DNA of 36,047 bases from Cyanobacteria bacterium K_DeepCast_35m_m2_155 (GCA_016882285.1 VGQS01000009.1:1-36047); one strand, 5' to 3'. Numbered from the stretch's first letter, positions 8,149-16,625 are shown. The notes: a model not told the origin generated them from the letters alone. Program-made: numbers and translations.

Positions 8149-9241
8149 GCGTGCGTGATTCGAGCGAATCAGCCGCCAGATTCACCAGATCGTCGAGAGA
8201 ACTGCGCTCGAGCAGGGCCATGGCGCGGGCACGCGCTTCGGCGCTGGGGCAAGCATCAGGCCGCACACAGCCTTTGACACAGGCCGTGGCGCAATCCACA
8301 GAGCCCTGCAAGGAGCCAGGGTTGAGCTCCACAGGGCTCGGCACTGGTTGCTGCCGAGCTGGTTCGGGCGTCTCGCCCCAGAGCTCCGGTGTGACCATGC
8401 CATCAAAGACCGCCTCGGCTGGGCCGCTCATCCACACCGATGCAGCAGGGTCTCCGCTCCAGGCGATGCTGAGCGGACCACCGGGCAGGTCAAGGCGCGC
8501 CTCGGTGCCGCACAGCCCCAGGCGCTGGCAGGCCACCAGGGTGGCGCAAGCGCCGGTGCCGCAGGCCAGGGTGGGCCCGGCGCCCCGCTCCCAGACACGC
8601 ATCACCAGGTGCTCGGGGCTCAGCACCTGCACAAAGTGCACATTCACCTTGGCTGGGAAGGCAGGGTGAACCTCAAGCGCTGCTCCGAACCGCTCCAGAT
8701 CAACGGCAGCCACATCGGCCACGGGAATCACCACATGGGGATTGCCCATACCGACAGCGGCCACCTCGAAGCTGTGCCCTTCGACCGCGAGGGTGCCCTG
8801 GGCGAGGCCCGAAACGCCGATCTCGAGCGTTGTCGGAATGGCCTGGGGCTCGATGAATGGTGCGCCCATGTCGACGCGAATCATGCCGCTCTCGAGCAGC
8901 TCGGGCACGATGCGGCCGGCGAGGGTCTCGACCTGCCATTGGTGCCCTGGCAGATCACCATCGCTGTCAGCCAGAAAGCGCGCCAGGCAGCGAATGCCGT
9001 TGCCGCACATCTCAGGCTCGCTGCCGTCGGCATTGAAGATGCGCATGCGCACGTCACCACCGGCTTGCGGTGGCAGCGCCGCAATCACGCCATCGGCGCC
9101 AATACCGAAGCGTCGATCGCAGAGCCGCTGAACGCGCACGCTGTCGAGCTCCGCAAAGGCAACAGCGGCCGGGGAGTTCTGGCGGGCATCAACCAGAAGG
9201 AAATCATTGCCCAGACCTTGATATTTGCTGAAATGGAGCAC
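8123..9241 (-). CDS. dapF: Diaminopimelate epimerase with C-terminal cysteine extension
   Basis: DapF interconverts LL- and meso-diaminopimelate for lysine and peptidoglycan. The catalytic cysteine pair is present: C79 in MCGNGIRC and C227 in ACGTGACAT. The N-terminal KYQGLGNDF motif and the GNPHVV motif are also there. The start is a GTG at 9241, where family homology begins. The normal epimerase fold (about 280 residues) ends near GPAEAVFDGMV at residues 273-283. The protein then continues for about 90 more residues: a proline-rich linker, a cysteine cluster at C317, C321, C325 and C331, and a helical tail. The extension is in frame with no stop and could be a metal or redox-sensitive module; I do not recognise it. 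The gene is divergent from hfq by 33 bases. Confidence 0.95.
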   Translation of the reverse strand: MLHFSKYQGLGNDFLLVDARQNSPAAVAFAELDSVRVQRLCDRRFGIGADGVIAALPPQAGGDVRMRIFNADGSEPEMCGNGIRCLARFLADSDGDLPGHQWQVETLAGRIVPELLESGMIRVDMGAPFIEPQAIPTTLEIGVSGLAQGTLAVEGHSFEVAAVGMGNPHVVIPVADVAAVDLERFGAALEVHPAFPAKVNVHFVQVLSPEHLVMRVWERGAGPTLACGTGACATLVACQRLGLCGTEARLDLPGGPLSIAWSGDPAASVWMSGPAEAVFDGMVTPELWGETPEPARQQPVPSPVELNPGSLQGSVDCATACVKGCVRPDACPSAEARARAMALLERSSLDDLVNLAADSLESRTRARFERGL

Positions 9242-9274
9242 GTTGCTGGGCTGCCTTCCTGAGGACCTGATCCT

Positions 9275-9514
9275 ATGAACAGCGCCTTCGACCGTCGCGC
9301 GCCCAATCTCGACACCACCCAGCCGGGGATTCGTCAGATTCAGGATTGGATCCGCCACAGCACAGCAGTGCGCGTCCTGCTCAACAACGGCCACGAGCTC
9401 GAAGGCCTGCTGCGCTGGCAGGACCTTCGCTATTTCGCCCTGGCCAGCGGCGAAGAGCAACCGTTGACGCTGATCAATCGCGACTCGGTGGCGCTGATCA
9501 GACCCTTGCTGTGA
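9275..9514 (+). CDS. hfq: Hfq-like Sm protein (cyanobacterial type)
   Basis: A 79-residue protein resembling the short, divergent cyanobacterial Hfq. The conserved start of the fold is visible in PGIRQIQDWIR, followed by the Sm-like strands VRVLLNNGHELEG and LLRWQDLRYFAL. The C-terminal strand ends with the hydrophobic VALIRPLL. Hfq forms a hexameric ring; in cyanobacteria its RNA binding is reported to be weak and it acts with the type IV pilus machinery, but neither can be tested here. The neighbour is informative: hfq lying divergently next to dapF is a known cyanobacterial arrangement. A GAGG precedes the ATG at a suitable distance (TGAGGACCTGATCCTATG). The leuS gene follows after 60 bases. 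Confidence 0.85.
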   Translation: MNSAFDRRAPNLDTTQPGIRQIQDWIRHSTAVRVLLNNGHELEGLLRWQDLRYFALASGEEQPLTLINRDSVALIRPLL

Positions 9515-9574
9515 GCTTCCCTGTGGCACGATCTGGGATCCAGCCCCAGGCAGATCCAAGCTGCCCTAACCACG

Positions 9575-12187
9575 TTGCCTGAGCCGCAGCCGACCAGCGA
9601 GCGTTACCAGCCCCAGGAGCTCGAGTTGCGCTGGCAACAACGTTGGCACGACGCAGGCGCTGCACGCACCAGCGCGAACTGCGACACACGTGCCAAACCG
9701 TTCTATGCCCTGTCGATGTTCCCCTACCCCTCGGGGAACCTGCACATGGGGCATGTGCGCAACTATGTGATCACCGACGTGATCGCCCGCGCTGCCCGCA
9801 TGCGCGGCCACAAGGTGCTGCAGCCCATGGGCTGGGACGCCTTTGGCCTGCCGGCCGAAAACGCGGCCATCGAGCGCGGCGTCGAACCGGGCCCCTGGAC
9901 CGACCAGAACATCGCCAGCATGCGCGAGCAGCTCAAGCGCCTGGGGCTATCAATCGACTGGGATCGGGAGGTCACCACCTGCCATAGCGACTACTACCGC
10001 TGGACCCAGTGGCTGTTTCTGCAGTTTCTTGAGGCCGGCTTGGCCTATCAGAAGGACGCCACGGTCAATTGGGATCCGATCGATCAGACCGTGCTCGCCA
10101 ACGAGCAGGTCGACGCCGACGGCCGCAGCTGGCGCTCGGGTGCCCTGGTCGAAAAGCGCCAGTTGAGGCAGTGGTTTCTCAAGATCACGGCCTACGCCGA
10201 TCAGCTGCTCGATGACCTCGACACGCTCAGCGGCTGGCCGGAGCGGGTGCGCACGATGCAGGCCAACTGGATCGGCCGCAGCAGCGGAGCCGAGCTGAGT
10301 TTTGCGGTGGTGGATGCCGGCGGCAGCTCAACCAGCGAGGTGATCACTGTGTTCACCACCCGGCCCGACACCATCTTTGGAGCCAGTTATGTGGTGTTAG
10401 CCCCTGAGCATCCGCTCGTGGCGCGGCTCACCAGTCCTGAGCACCAGCTTGAAGTCGAGGCTTTTGTCGATCTGGTCAGCCGCCAGAGCGAACAGGAGCG
10501 CACCGCCGACGACAAACCCAAGCGCGGTGTGGCCATCGGCGCCAACGTGCGCAACCCTGCCAATGGCGAGCTGATCCCGATCTGGATCGCCGACTACGTG
10601 CTGGCCGAGTACGGCACCGGCGCCGTCATGGGCGTGCCGGCCCACGATCAGCGCGATTTTGTCTTTGCCCGTCAGTACGAGCTGCCGGTCAAGCAGGTGA
10701 TCGTGCCCGAAGGCAGTGATGAACACGCCTTCGAAGGCGGTGCCTTCACCGGCTCAGGCGTCCTGATTCATTCAGGCCGCTTTGATGGGCTGACCAGCAG
10801 CGATGCCAAAGCGGCGATCGTTGCGGCGGCTGAGGCCGATGGCTGGGGCCAGGGGCGGGTGCAGTTCCGTCTGCGCGACTGGTTGATCTCCAGGCAGCGC
10901 TACTGGGGCTGTCCGATCCCGGTGATCCATTGCGAGAGCTGCGGTGTTGTGCCCGTACCGGCTGAGCAGCTACCGGTTGAGCTACCGCGCGATGTGGCCT
11001 TCAGCGGCAAGGGCGGCTCTCCGCTGGCCCAACTGGAGCGCTGGGTCAACGTGGCCTGTCCCTGCTGCGGCCAGCCGGCCCGGCGCGAGACCGACACCAT
11101 GGACACGTTCATGTGCTCCAGCTGGTATTTCCTGCGCTACGCCGATCCCCAAAACAACGAGCTGCCCTTCAGCAAGGAGGCAGCCGACCACTGGCTGCCG
11201 GTTGATCAGTACGTCGGTGGCATCGAACACGCGATCCTGCATCTGCTCTATTCGCGCTTTTTCACCAAGGTGTTGCGCGATCGCGGGCTGCTGAGCTTCA
11301 GCGAACCCTTCGCCAGGCTGCTCACCCAGGGCATGGTGCAGGGCATCACCTACAAGAACCCGCACACGGGCCAATACATTGCACCGGCCGATGTGGCCGA
11401 TGCCAGCGACCCGCGCGATCCGGTCAGCGGCGAGGTGCTCGAGACGTTCTTCGAAAAGATGTCGAAATCGAAGTACAACGGCGTCGATCCAGCCCAGGTG
11501 ATCGAGCGCTACGGCGCCGACACCGCGCGCATGTTCATCTTGTTCAAGGCTCCGCCTGAAAAGGATCTGGAGTGGGATGACGCCGATGTCGAAGGTCAGT
11601 TCCGCTTTCTGCAGCGGATCTGGCGCCAGGCCCAGGCTGCAGTGGAGCGGAACCTGAGCCTGGCGGCAGGTGTACCGGCTGGGGTCTCAGCCGGCAATGA
11701 CGCCGAAACCGAACTGCGCCGCGCTGTGCACAGCGCGATCGCGGCGATCAGCGAGGACCTGCAGGATCCCTACCAGTTCAATACGGCGATTGCCGAGCTG
11801 ATGAAGCTCAGCAACGCCATGGCCAGCCATCTCGAGGGCTGCAGTGATGCCGTGGCAACTGAGGCAGCAGGAACACTGCTGGTGCTGCTGGCGCCGTTTG
11901 CCCCGCACCTAGCGGCCGAGCTCTGGCAGCACCTGGGCGGTAACGGTTCGGTGCACGAGCAGCCCTGGCCGAGCTGCGATGCTTCAGCGCTGGTGCGCGA
12001 CACCATCCCCCTGGTGATTCAGATCAAAGGCAAGGTGCGCGGCAATCTCGAGGTGCCGGCTGATGCCGACAAGGCCACCCTCGAGCAGCTGGCCCTGGCC
12101 AGCGAGATCGCCACCAAGTGGCTGGAGGGCAAGGCTCCCAGCCGGGTGATCGTGGTGCCGGGGAAACTGGTCAATCTGGTGCCGTGA
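9575..12187 (+). CDS. leuS: Leucyl-tRNA synthetase
   Basis: LeuRS charges tRNA-Leu in the cytoplasm. The 870-residue length is normal for a class I bacterial LeuRS. The HIGH-type motif is H57-M-G-H60 within [14 protein letters not shown]. An inserted editing (CP1) domain follows in the middle region, with a TTRPDTIFG segment typical of the editing site. The KMSKS loop is at K628-S632 in [13 protein letters not shown] zinc-ribbon-like CESCGVV...CPCCG region is present before the catalytic C-terminal half. No ATG is available; the TTG at 9575 is annotated because the family N-terminus [16 protein letters not shown] begins just after it. It ends one base before the convergent AlkB-like gene. Confidence 0.98.
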   Translation: MPEPQPTSERYQPQELELRWQQRWHDAGAARTSANCDTRAKPFYALSMFPYPSGNLHMGHVRNYVITDVIARAARMRGHKVLQPMGWDAFGLPAENAAIERGVEPGPWTDQNIASMREQLKRLGLSIDWDREVTTCHSDYYRWTQWLFLQFLEAGLAYQKDATVNWDPIDQTVLANEQVDADGRSWRSGALVEKRQLRQWFLKITAYADQLLDDLDTLSGWPERVRTMQANWIGRSSGAELSFAVVDAGGSSTSEVITVFTTRPDTIFGASYVVLAPEHPLVARLTSPEHQLEVEAFVDLVSRQSEQERTADDKPKRGVAIGANVRNPANGELIPIWIADYVLAEYGTGAVMGVPAHDQRDFVFARQYELPVKQVIVPEGSDEHAFEGGAFTGSGVLIHSGRFDGLTSSDAKAAIVAAAEADGWGQGRVQFRLRDWLISRQRYWGCPIPVIHCESCGVVPVPAEQLPVELPRDVAFSGKGGSPLAQLERWVNVACPCCGQPARRETDTMDTFMCSSWYFLRYADPQNNELPFSKEAADHWLPVDQYVGGIEHAILHLLYSRFFTKVLRDRGLLSFSEPFARLLTQGMVQGITYKNPHTGQYIAPADVADASDPRDPVSGEVLETFFEKMSKSKYNGVDPAQVIERYGADTARMFILFKAPPEKDLEWDDADVEGQFRFLQRIWRQAQAAVERNLSLAAGVPAGVSAGNDAETELRRAVHSAIAAISEDLQDPYQFNTAIAELMKLSNAMASHLEGCSDAVATEAAGTLLVLLAPFAPHLAAELWQHLGGNGSVHEQPWPSCDASALVRDTIPLVIQIKGKVRGNLEVPADADKATLEQLALASEIATKWLEGKAPSRVIVVPGKLVNLVP

Positions 12188-12814
12188 TCAGGCCGGCTGC
12201 CGGATCTGCCGAAACGTCAGATTGATCCTGCTCTGCTGCACCCGTTTGCGGCGCGGCAGTTCGTGCAACCAATGCTGCTGGGTCGGCGGGTCCATGAGCA
12301 ACAGGTCGCCATGGCCCAGCTCAAGGGCGACAGGGCAGGACTCCTGAGCCAGGCCAGAGCGAGGTTTGGGTTTGAAGCGCAGGGTGCGCGTCGCCCCCAG
12401 GCTCAGCGACACGATCGAAGCAGCGGGTTCAAGTTCGGGTTCATCGTCGGCATGGCAGCCCATGGCATCGCCTCCACTGCGGTAGAGATTCAGCAGCAGG
12501 GAATTAAGTCCATGACCGCAGAGCTGCTCGAGCTGCTCGCGCAGCAGCAGTAGCGCAGGCAGCCAGGGTTCGCTCACCTGCTCCAGCCCGCTGTAGCGGT
12601 AGGTGCAGCCTGGATCTGCCATCCAGCAGGTCAGCCTGGGCAGGGGATGGCGCTTGCCGAACAGGAGGATGTGTTCCTGCTTCCAGGGAACCGAAGCCAG
12701 AAGCTCCTGCTGCAGGGCATCGGCAGCCGCCAGCCAGCGTGGCAGGTGACGCAGGCGCAGCCCCGGAGCCGATAAAAAACCCCCGGGGTCGCCGGGGGTC
12801 TGCTCATGAACCAT
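12188..12814 (-). CDS. AlkB-like 2-oxoglutarate/Fe(II) dioxygenase
   Basis: A 208-residue protein of the AlkB dioxygenase family, which removes alkyl groups from damaged DNA or RNA bases by oxidation. The iron ligands are visible: H121-x-D123 in MGCHADDEPEL and a distal histidine in QQHWLHELP (H181/H184). The 2-oxoglutarate-binding arginines follow in RINLTFR. The SLSLGATRTLRF and LELGHGDLLLM segments fit the ALKBH2/3-like group. The only in-frame ATG near the 5' end is at 12814. The codons just after it, residues about 6-14, are encoded by the intrinsic terminator of the upstream hli gene. Either translation starts there on read-through mRNA, or the true start is different. It ends one base from the leuS stop. 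Confidence 0.85.
   Translation of the reverse strand: MVHEQTPGDPGGFLSAPGLRLRHLPRWLAAADALQQELLASVPWKQEHILLFGKRHPLPRLTCWMADPGCTYRYSGLEQVSEPWLPALLLLREQLEQLCGHGLNSLLLNLYRSGGDAMGCHADDEPELEPAASIVSLSLGATRTLRFKPKPRSGLAQESCPVALELGHGDLLLMDPPTQQHWLHELPRRKRVQQSRINLTFRQIRQPA
12774..12799 (-). terminator. Intrinsic terminator downstream of hli
   Basis: Read on the minus strand, an 8-bp G/C-rich stem (ACCCCCGG paired with CCGGGGGT, loop CGACC) is followed directly by six T residues. This is a textbook rho-independent terminator for the hli gene, whose stop is 50 bases upstream. It lies inside the first codons of the AlkB-like frame. There is no T-run on the plus side, so it is one-directional. Confidence 0.8.
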
Positions 12815-12850
12815 GATGCGTGGTTGGCCAGAACGCCCTGGCCGCTGGCA

Positions 12851-12994
12851 TCAGCCCAGACCGACCTGGCTGAGGATGCCTTGACCGGTGAGCAGCTCGG
12901 TGGCCAGACCAATCACGAAACCCATCATTGCCAGACGGCCATTCCAGGTTTCAGCAAAGGCCACAAAACCGAAGCGGGAGGTTGAATCAGCCAT
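12851..12994 (-). CDS. hli: High-light-inducible protein (Hli, small CAB-like)
   Basis: A 47-residue single-membrane-helix protein of the Hli/SCP family, which binds chlorophyll and carotenoid and protects photosystem assembly and chlorophyll under light stress in the thylakoid. The chlorophyll-binding motif is intact: AETWNGRLAMMGF at residues 14-26, giving the ExxNGRxAM signature, followed by a hydrophobic helix (IGLATELLTG). The N-terminus MADSTSRFGF is typical of the short forms. The gene begins at an ATG at 12994 and ends in TGA, with a strong terminator 50 bases downstream. A possible RpaB (HLR1-like) site lies upstream. The family call is secure; the exact Hli subgroup is not assigned. 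Confidence 0.93.
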   Translation of the reverse strand: MADSTSRFGFVAFAETWNGRLAMMGFVIGLATELLTGQGILSQVGLG

Positions 12995-13018
12995 GGATGT
13001 GTTCGTTGATGACGAAAC

Positions 13019-13034
13019 TTGAAGCAAGTGTAAC
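13019..13034 (-). promoter_or_regulatory. Possible HLR1-like (RpaB) site upstream of hli
   Basis: On the minus strand, 25 bases before the hli start, GTTACACT is followed by TTCAA with a 10-base offset from TTACA. The known HLR1 element is two TTACA half-sites at that same offset, often found before hli genes. Here the first half is exact and the second is degenerate (TTCAA), so this is only a weak candidate. Confidence 0.3.
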
Positions 13035-13101
13035 GGCTTGTGAACCCCTCAAGGTGTGTCGGTGCTCACCAATTCGGTTCGGTTCTCCGCCGGCACAATC
13101 G

Positions 13102-14037
13102 GTGCACAACTGCAAGCGCCCCATGCCAGGCCTGTCAGCGTGGCTGCTTCCCTTGGTGCTGATCGGTTGCAGTGCCTGCAGCCAACCGGGCGCCCTGGCA
13201 CAAAAAAGCGCTACAGAGACCCAGGCAGCGCTCGAACAACAGCGGCGCTACCCAACGGTTCCGCAGCGCGCCGCTGATCTGGCGGCGCTGCTCGAGCAGC
13301 TCGAACTGGCGTTGCGCGAACCCAAGACAGCCAACCAAGCGTTAGCCGAACGCGGTCACCAGCAACAGGTGATCTACCGCCAGCTGGGGCGGCAACCGAC
13401 GCTGGCCCAGCAGGTGCGGCGGCTGTTGTCGCCGCGATGGCGCGTGGTGTTTGACCACCACATCGCAGCTCGGCAGGCGCTGCAAGCCATGAACCCCAGG
13501 GGCATCAGACCCACCAGCCTGCCGGCCTGGCGCATTCGCAGGCCTGAGCCCGCCGAACAGCTGCTGGGCCATTACCGCAAGGCAGAACAGGCCACCGGCA
13601 TTGCCTGGGAGGTGCTGGCAGCGGTGAATCTGGTCGAAACAGGCCTCGGGCGCATTGACGGCGTGTCTTCGGCCAATGCTCAGGGACCCATGCAGTTCCT
13701 GCCAACCACCTGGGCCGAGCGAGGCATCGGCAGCGGTGACATTCGTGATCCGCACGACGCGATCCAGGCAGCGGCTCGCTATCTGGTGCGTCGTGGCGGG
13801 TTACGCGACATTCGCAAAGGGCTCTGGGGCTACAACAACAGCGCCTACTACGGCACGGCGGTGCTGCACTACGCCGCCCTGCTCAAGGCTGATCCTGATG
13901 CCTTTCGCGGTCTCTACCACTGGCAGATCCACTTGCTGACCAGCGCCGGCGATCTGTGGCTGCCCGAGGGCACGGCCTACAGCAGCCGGGTCCCCGTTAC
14001 CCAACACCTGAGCCGCTACCCCTGGAGCGTGCCATGA
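13102..14037 (+). CDS. Lytic murein transglycosylase (SLT domain), probable lipoprotein
   Basis: An enzyme that cleaves peptidoglycan glycan strands to form 1,6-anhydro-muropeptides. The N-terminus is hydrophobic with a lipobox-like LIGC (cysteine 23 from the GTG start). The GTG at 13102 is chosen because it adds a basic n-region (CKRP) expected of a secreted protein; the ATG at 13123 is the alternative. The SLT fold is shown by the catalytic glutamate in AVNLVETGLGRIDG (E179) and by GPMQFLPTTW (about 195-204). An AARYLVRRGG segment and the YNNS sequence follow in the order found in MltB/SLT-like enzymes. A helical, glutamine-rich region precedes the catalytic part. The gene is divergent from hli and ends two bases from pgi. 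Confidence 0.88.
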   Translation: MHNCKRPMPGLSAWLLPLVLIGCSACSQPGALAQKSATETQAALEQQRRYPTVPQRAADLAALLEQLELALREPKTANQALAERGHQQQVIYRQLGRQPTLAQQVRRLLSPRWRVVFDHHIAARQALQAMNPRGIRPTSLPAWRIRRPEPAEQLLGHYRKAEQATGIAWEVLAAVNLVETGLGRIDGVSSANAQGPMQFLPTTWAERGIGSGDIRDPHDAIQAAARYLVRRGGLRDIRKGLWGYNNSAYYGTAVLHYAALLKADPDAFRGLYHWQIHLLTSAGDLWLPEGTAYSSRVPVTQHLSRYPWSVP

Positions 14038-14038
14038 C

Positions 14039-15640
14039 TCAGAGTTTGCGAAACGCCAACTGCTCGGGGCAGCCCCAATCGCCGTCGGCGCTGTAGCCGC
14101 GTTGGTTGGTGCACAGGTGGCGCAGGATCCAGAACAGCGCTTCAGGCGATTGGTCGCCCAGTGACTGGTGCAACGCAGCGAGCGTGCGCGGTTGTCCATC
14201 GGCCAGGGCCGCTTCGAGCCGCTCCTGCAACGCCAGGATCTGGGCGGCCGCCTTTTTGCCAGCTTCGACGCCGGGTTGGTGATACGCATTGATGTTCACC
14301 AGCTCGCCGTAGAGACCGACCGCCCGTTCAAATAGGGCGATCAGGGCACCCAGGGAGCGTTCGTTGAAGCTCTCCATGGTGATGGTGAGACTCTGACGAC
14401 CACCCTCAAGCAAGGCTGTGCGGGTGCCCTGCAGGAAGCCGGAGAGAAAATCAGCCGGATGCTCTCCATCGACCGCCGCAATGTCAGTGGGATCACGCAG
14501 CACCTCGATGAAGGTGACAAAGAAGTTGTCGATCCCATCGCGCAGCTGCTGCACATAGGCGTGCTGGTCAGTCGAGCCCTTGTTGCCGTAGACCGCAATG
14601 CCCTGGTGAACCACCTGGCCACCGCGGTCCAACTTCTTACCCAGGCTCTCCATCACCAGCTGCTGCAGGTAGCGGCTGAACACCTCAAGCTGATCGCGGT
14701 AGGGCAGCACGACCATGTCGCGCTGACCCCGCCCATGGCCTGCCACGAACCAACTGGCAGCCAACAGCGCTGCTGGATTGGACTCGAGGGTGGTGCTGCG
14801 CGTCAGGCCGTCCATGGCGGCCGCACCAGCAACAAAGGACCGCAGATCAGCCCCGATCAGGGCTGCAGGCAGCAGTCCGACGGCTCCCATGATGCTGGTG
14901 CGGCCGCCAACCCAGTCAGGCAGGTCGAAGCGCGACAGCCAGGCTTGCGAGGCAGCCAGTTGATCGAGATGGCTGCCTGCCATCGTGACTGCGACAGCTT
15001 GCGATGGCCAGTCACAGCCATGGGCCTCGAGCCGCGCGCGGGCCTGCTCCATACCGATGCGTGGCTCGGGTGTGCCGCCTGATTTGCTGACGACAATCAC
15101 CAAGGTGGTAGCCAGCCGTTCACCCAGAGCCGCCAACGTGCGGCTCATGCCATCGGGATCAACGTTGTCAAAGAAGTGAAAGGGGAGCCCCTTGCCCTGG
15201 GCCTGCAGGGCCCTGATCATCAGCAACGGTCCAAGGCCTGAGCCGCCGATCCCGATCCACAGCACATCACTGAAGCGCCCCCCCCCCGGAGCGCTGATGC
15301 GGCCATCAAGAACCTGAGCACCGAACGCTTCGATGCGATCCATTTCACTGCTGATGTGCTCGGCAATCGAGGGCTCAGGAGCCAGTTGCGGTGCCCGCAA
15401 CCAGTAGTGGCCGACCATGCGCTGCTCGTCAGCGTTGGCCATGGCACCGGCTTCCAAGCGGGCCATGGCCTCAAAAGCAGCGGCAAAGCGCGGGCGCAAC
15501 TGCTCGAGATCGGCTCTCCCCAGGGCCATGCGGCTGACATCGAGCCAGAAGCCAAGACCTGCGTCGTACCAGAGCAGTTCAGCGAAGCGCTCCCACTGCT
15601 GCTGGGGAGTCGCCACAAAAGGATCAGCAGCCAGCGGCAT
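14039..15640 (-). CDS. pgi: Glucose-6-phosphate isomerase
   Basis: Interconverts glucose-6-phosphate and fructose-6-phosphate in the cytoplasm, linking glycolysis, the Calvin cycle and glycogen metabolism. The 533-residue length is right for bacterial Pgi. Two SIS-type sugar-isomerase regions are visible: LWIGIGGSGLGP, and the VSKSGGTPEP phosphate-binding loop near the middle. The catalytic-region glutamate in QLVMESLGKKLDR and the GNKGSTDQHAYVQQL histidine region are also present. The ATG at 15640 gives a sensible N-terminus. The gene is convergent with the lytic transglycosylase, with one base between stops. A run of ten Gs in the coding strand encodes the glycines in SAPGGGRF and keeps the frame here. 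Confidence 0.97.
   Translation of the reverse strand: MPLAADPFVATPQQQWERFAELLWYDAGLGFWLDVSRMALGRADLEQLRPRFAAAFEAMARLEAGAMANADEQRMVGHYWLRAPQLAPEPSIAEHISSEMDRIEAFGAQVLDGRISAPGGGRFSDVLWIGIGGSGLGPLLMIRALQAQGKGLPFHFFDNVDPDGMSRTLAALGERLATTLVIVVSKSGGTPEPRIGMEQARARLEAHGCDWPSQAVAVTMAGSHLDQLAASQAWLSRFDLPDWVGGRTSIMGAVGLLPAALIGADLRSFVAGAAAMDGLTRSTTLESNPAALLAASWFVAGHGRGQRDMVVLPYRDQLEVFSRYLQQLVMESLGKKLDRGGQVVHQGIAVYGNKGSTDQHAYVQQLRDGIDNFFVTFIEVLRDPTDIAAVDGEHPADFLSGFLQGTRTALLEGGRQSLTITMESFNERSLGALIALFERAVGLYGELVNINAYHQPGVEAGKKAAAQILALQERLEAALADGQPRTLAALHQSLGDQSPEALFWILRHLCTNQRGYSADGDWGCPEQLAFRKL
15278..15287 (-). repeat. Ten-base G homopolymer inside pgi
   Basis: The plus strand has ten consecutive Cs, which is ten Gs in the pgi coding strand. 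It codes for the end of a proline codon and three glycines (SAPGGGRF). It is the longest single-base run I noticed in the window. Such tracts slip easily in replication and in sequencing. Confidence 0.9.
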
Positions 15641-15787
15641 GGCGCCCAGGGGCAGAACATCCCAGAAGTTATCGGTGTTCGCGCTGATGCGCAGCCCGGC
15701 GTGTCATGCCGTGACGCTTGCTCAGCAGACAGCAGCAAAAGCGCCTGGGTCCTGCCGTGATCGAGCAGATGTGTTTTAACTTGAGTT

Positions 15788-16609
15788 GTGAATTTGAATG
15801 CCAGGTACGTGTCGTCGCGGCCCCTGCACACACGACCCGTGTTCTGGTTGGTCTGCCTGGCCCTGCTTGGCGCCTCCCAGCTGCTGCCGCGCACCCAGTC
15901 GCCAGCCCCCCTGGCCGGGCTGAGCGCGGCGGGAGCTGCAGGCACCCAGACCGCTGAAACATCAGCTGACCCCCTTGAGTTCTCGGCTGCCGAACTCAAG
16001 GAGCTGCACCGACGTTTCGGGGTTCATGGACCACAACCCCGGTTGAGCCAATTGTTTACCGCGGGGCTTGATCAGCTCGAGCCGCTGCGGACGGTCACGT
16101 ACACCCGACTGGTTGATCTCAGACCGGTCGTCCTGCGGGAAAGCCGCCGCCAGCAGATCAATCCGATGCTGGTCATGGCCGTGCTGTTTGACGAGCTGCA
16201 GCACGCCAAACCCGGCGAAAGCACACCGCTGGCTGCCCACTCAGGGTTGTTCAGCACGCTGGGGCCCGCGCAGCTTGGCCTCGGTGAAATGGTGCATCAA
16301 GGCCTGCTGGCCCGCGATGCCAGTCCTGCAGAGATCAAGGCAGCCCGCGAGCAGCTGCTTGATCCCGAGCGCAATGTGGCCTTGCTGGTGGGCAAATTTG
16401 CCCGTCTCAGTCGTGACTTGGGCTACGGGCAGGGCAGGACACTCGTTGCCAGTGGGAACCCCGTCGATGCCAAGGCCTTGGCCGTGCTCGCCTACCTGCA
16501 CAACGGCAAGCTCGATTACCCCAGGCGCATCCTGCGCTACATGCAGGACCCCGAGCTGCATGCCCTGATCTACGGCCAGCGCAAACTGGCCACCACGCCA
16601 CTGATCTGA
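15788..16609 (+). CDS. Membrane-anchored lysozyme/SLT-like protein, function uncertain
   Basis: A 273-residue protein with one N-terminal membrane segment (about 18-34, FWLVCLALLGASQLLP) preceded by basic residues, so it is probably anchored with its body outside the cytoplasm. The domain from residue 110 to 262 follows the order of a lysozyme-like fold: a helix with a possible acid residue (INPMLVMAVLFDELQHA, E136), then LGPAQLGLGEM (159-168), reminiscent of the GxMQ motif of transglycosylases. LLDPERNVALLVGKFARL resembles their 'DP..N' helix. No clear catalytic signature can be confirmed, so it may be a binding or inactive homologue. The start is the GTG at 15788; a TTG at 15794 is possible. 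It is divergent from pgi and convergent with an amidase gene. Confidence 0.75.
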   Translation: MNLNARYVSSRPLHTRPVFWLVCLALLGASQLLPRTQSPAPLAGLSAAGAAGTQTAETSADPLEFSAAELKELHRRFGVHGPQPRLSQLFTAGLDQLEPLRTVTYTRLVDLRPVVLRESRRQQINPMLVMAVLFDELQHAKPGESTPLAAHSGLFSTLGPAQLGLGEMVHQGLLARDASPAEIKAAREQLLDPERNVALLVGKFARLSRDLGYGQGRTLVASGNPVDAKALAVLAYLHNGKLDYPRRILRYMQDPELHALIYGQRKLATTPLI

Positions 16610-16625
16610 CACCACTGATCTGACG
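16598..16625. repeat. Tandem 14-bp duplication across a stop codon
   Basis: Two adjacent copies of CCACTGATCTGAC followed by A or G, 14 bases each. The first copy contains the last codons and TGA stop of the lysozyme-like gene; the second lies just downstream and carries the same coding end and stop again. It looks like a recent slipped-strand duplication at the gene end. Confidence 0.9.
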
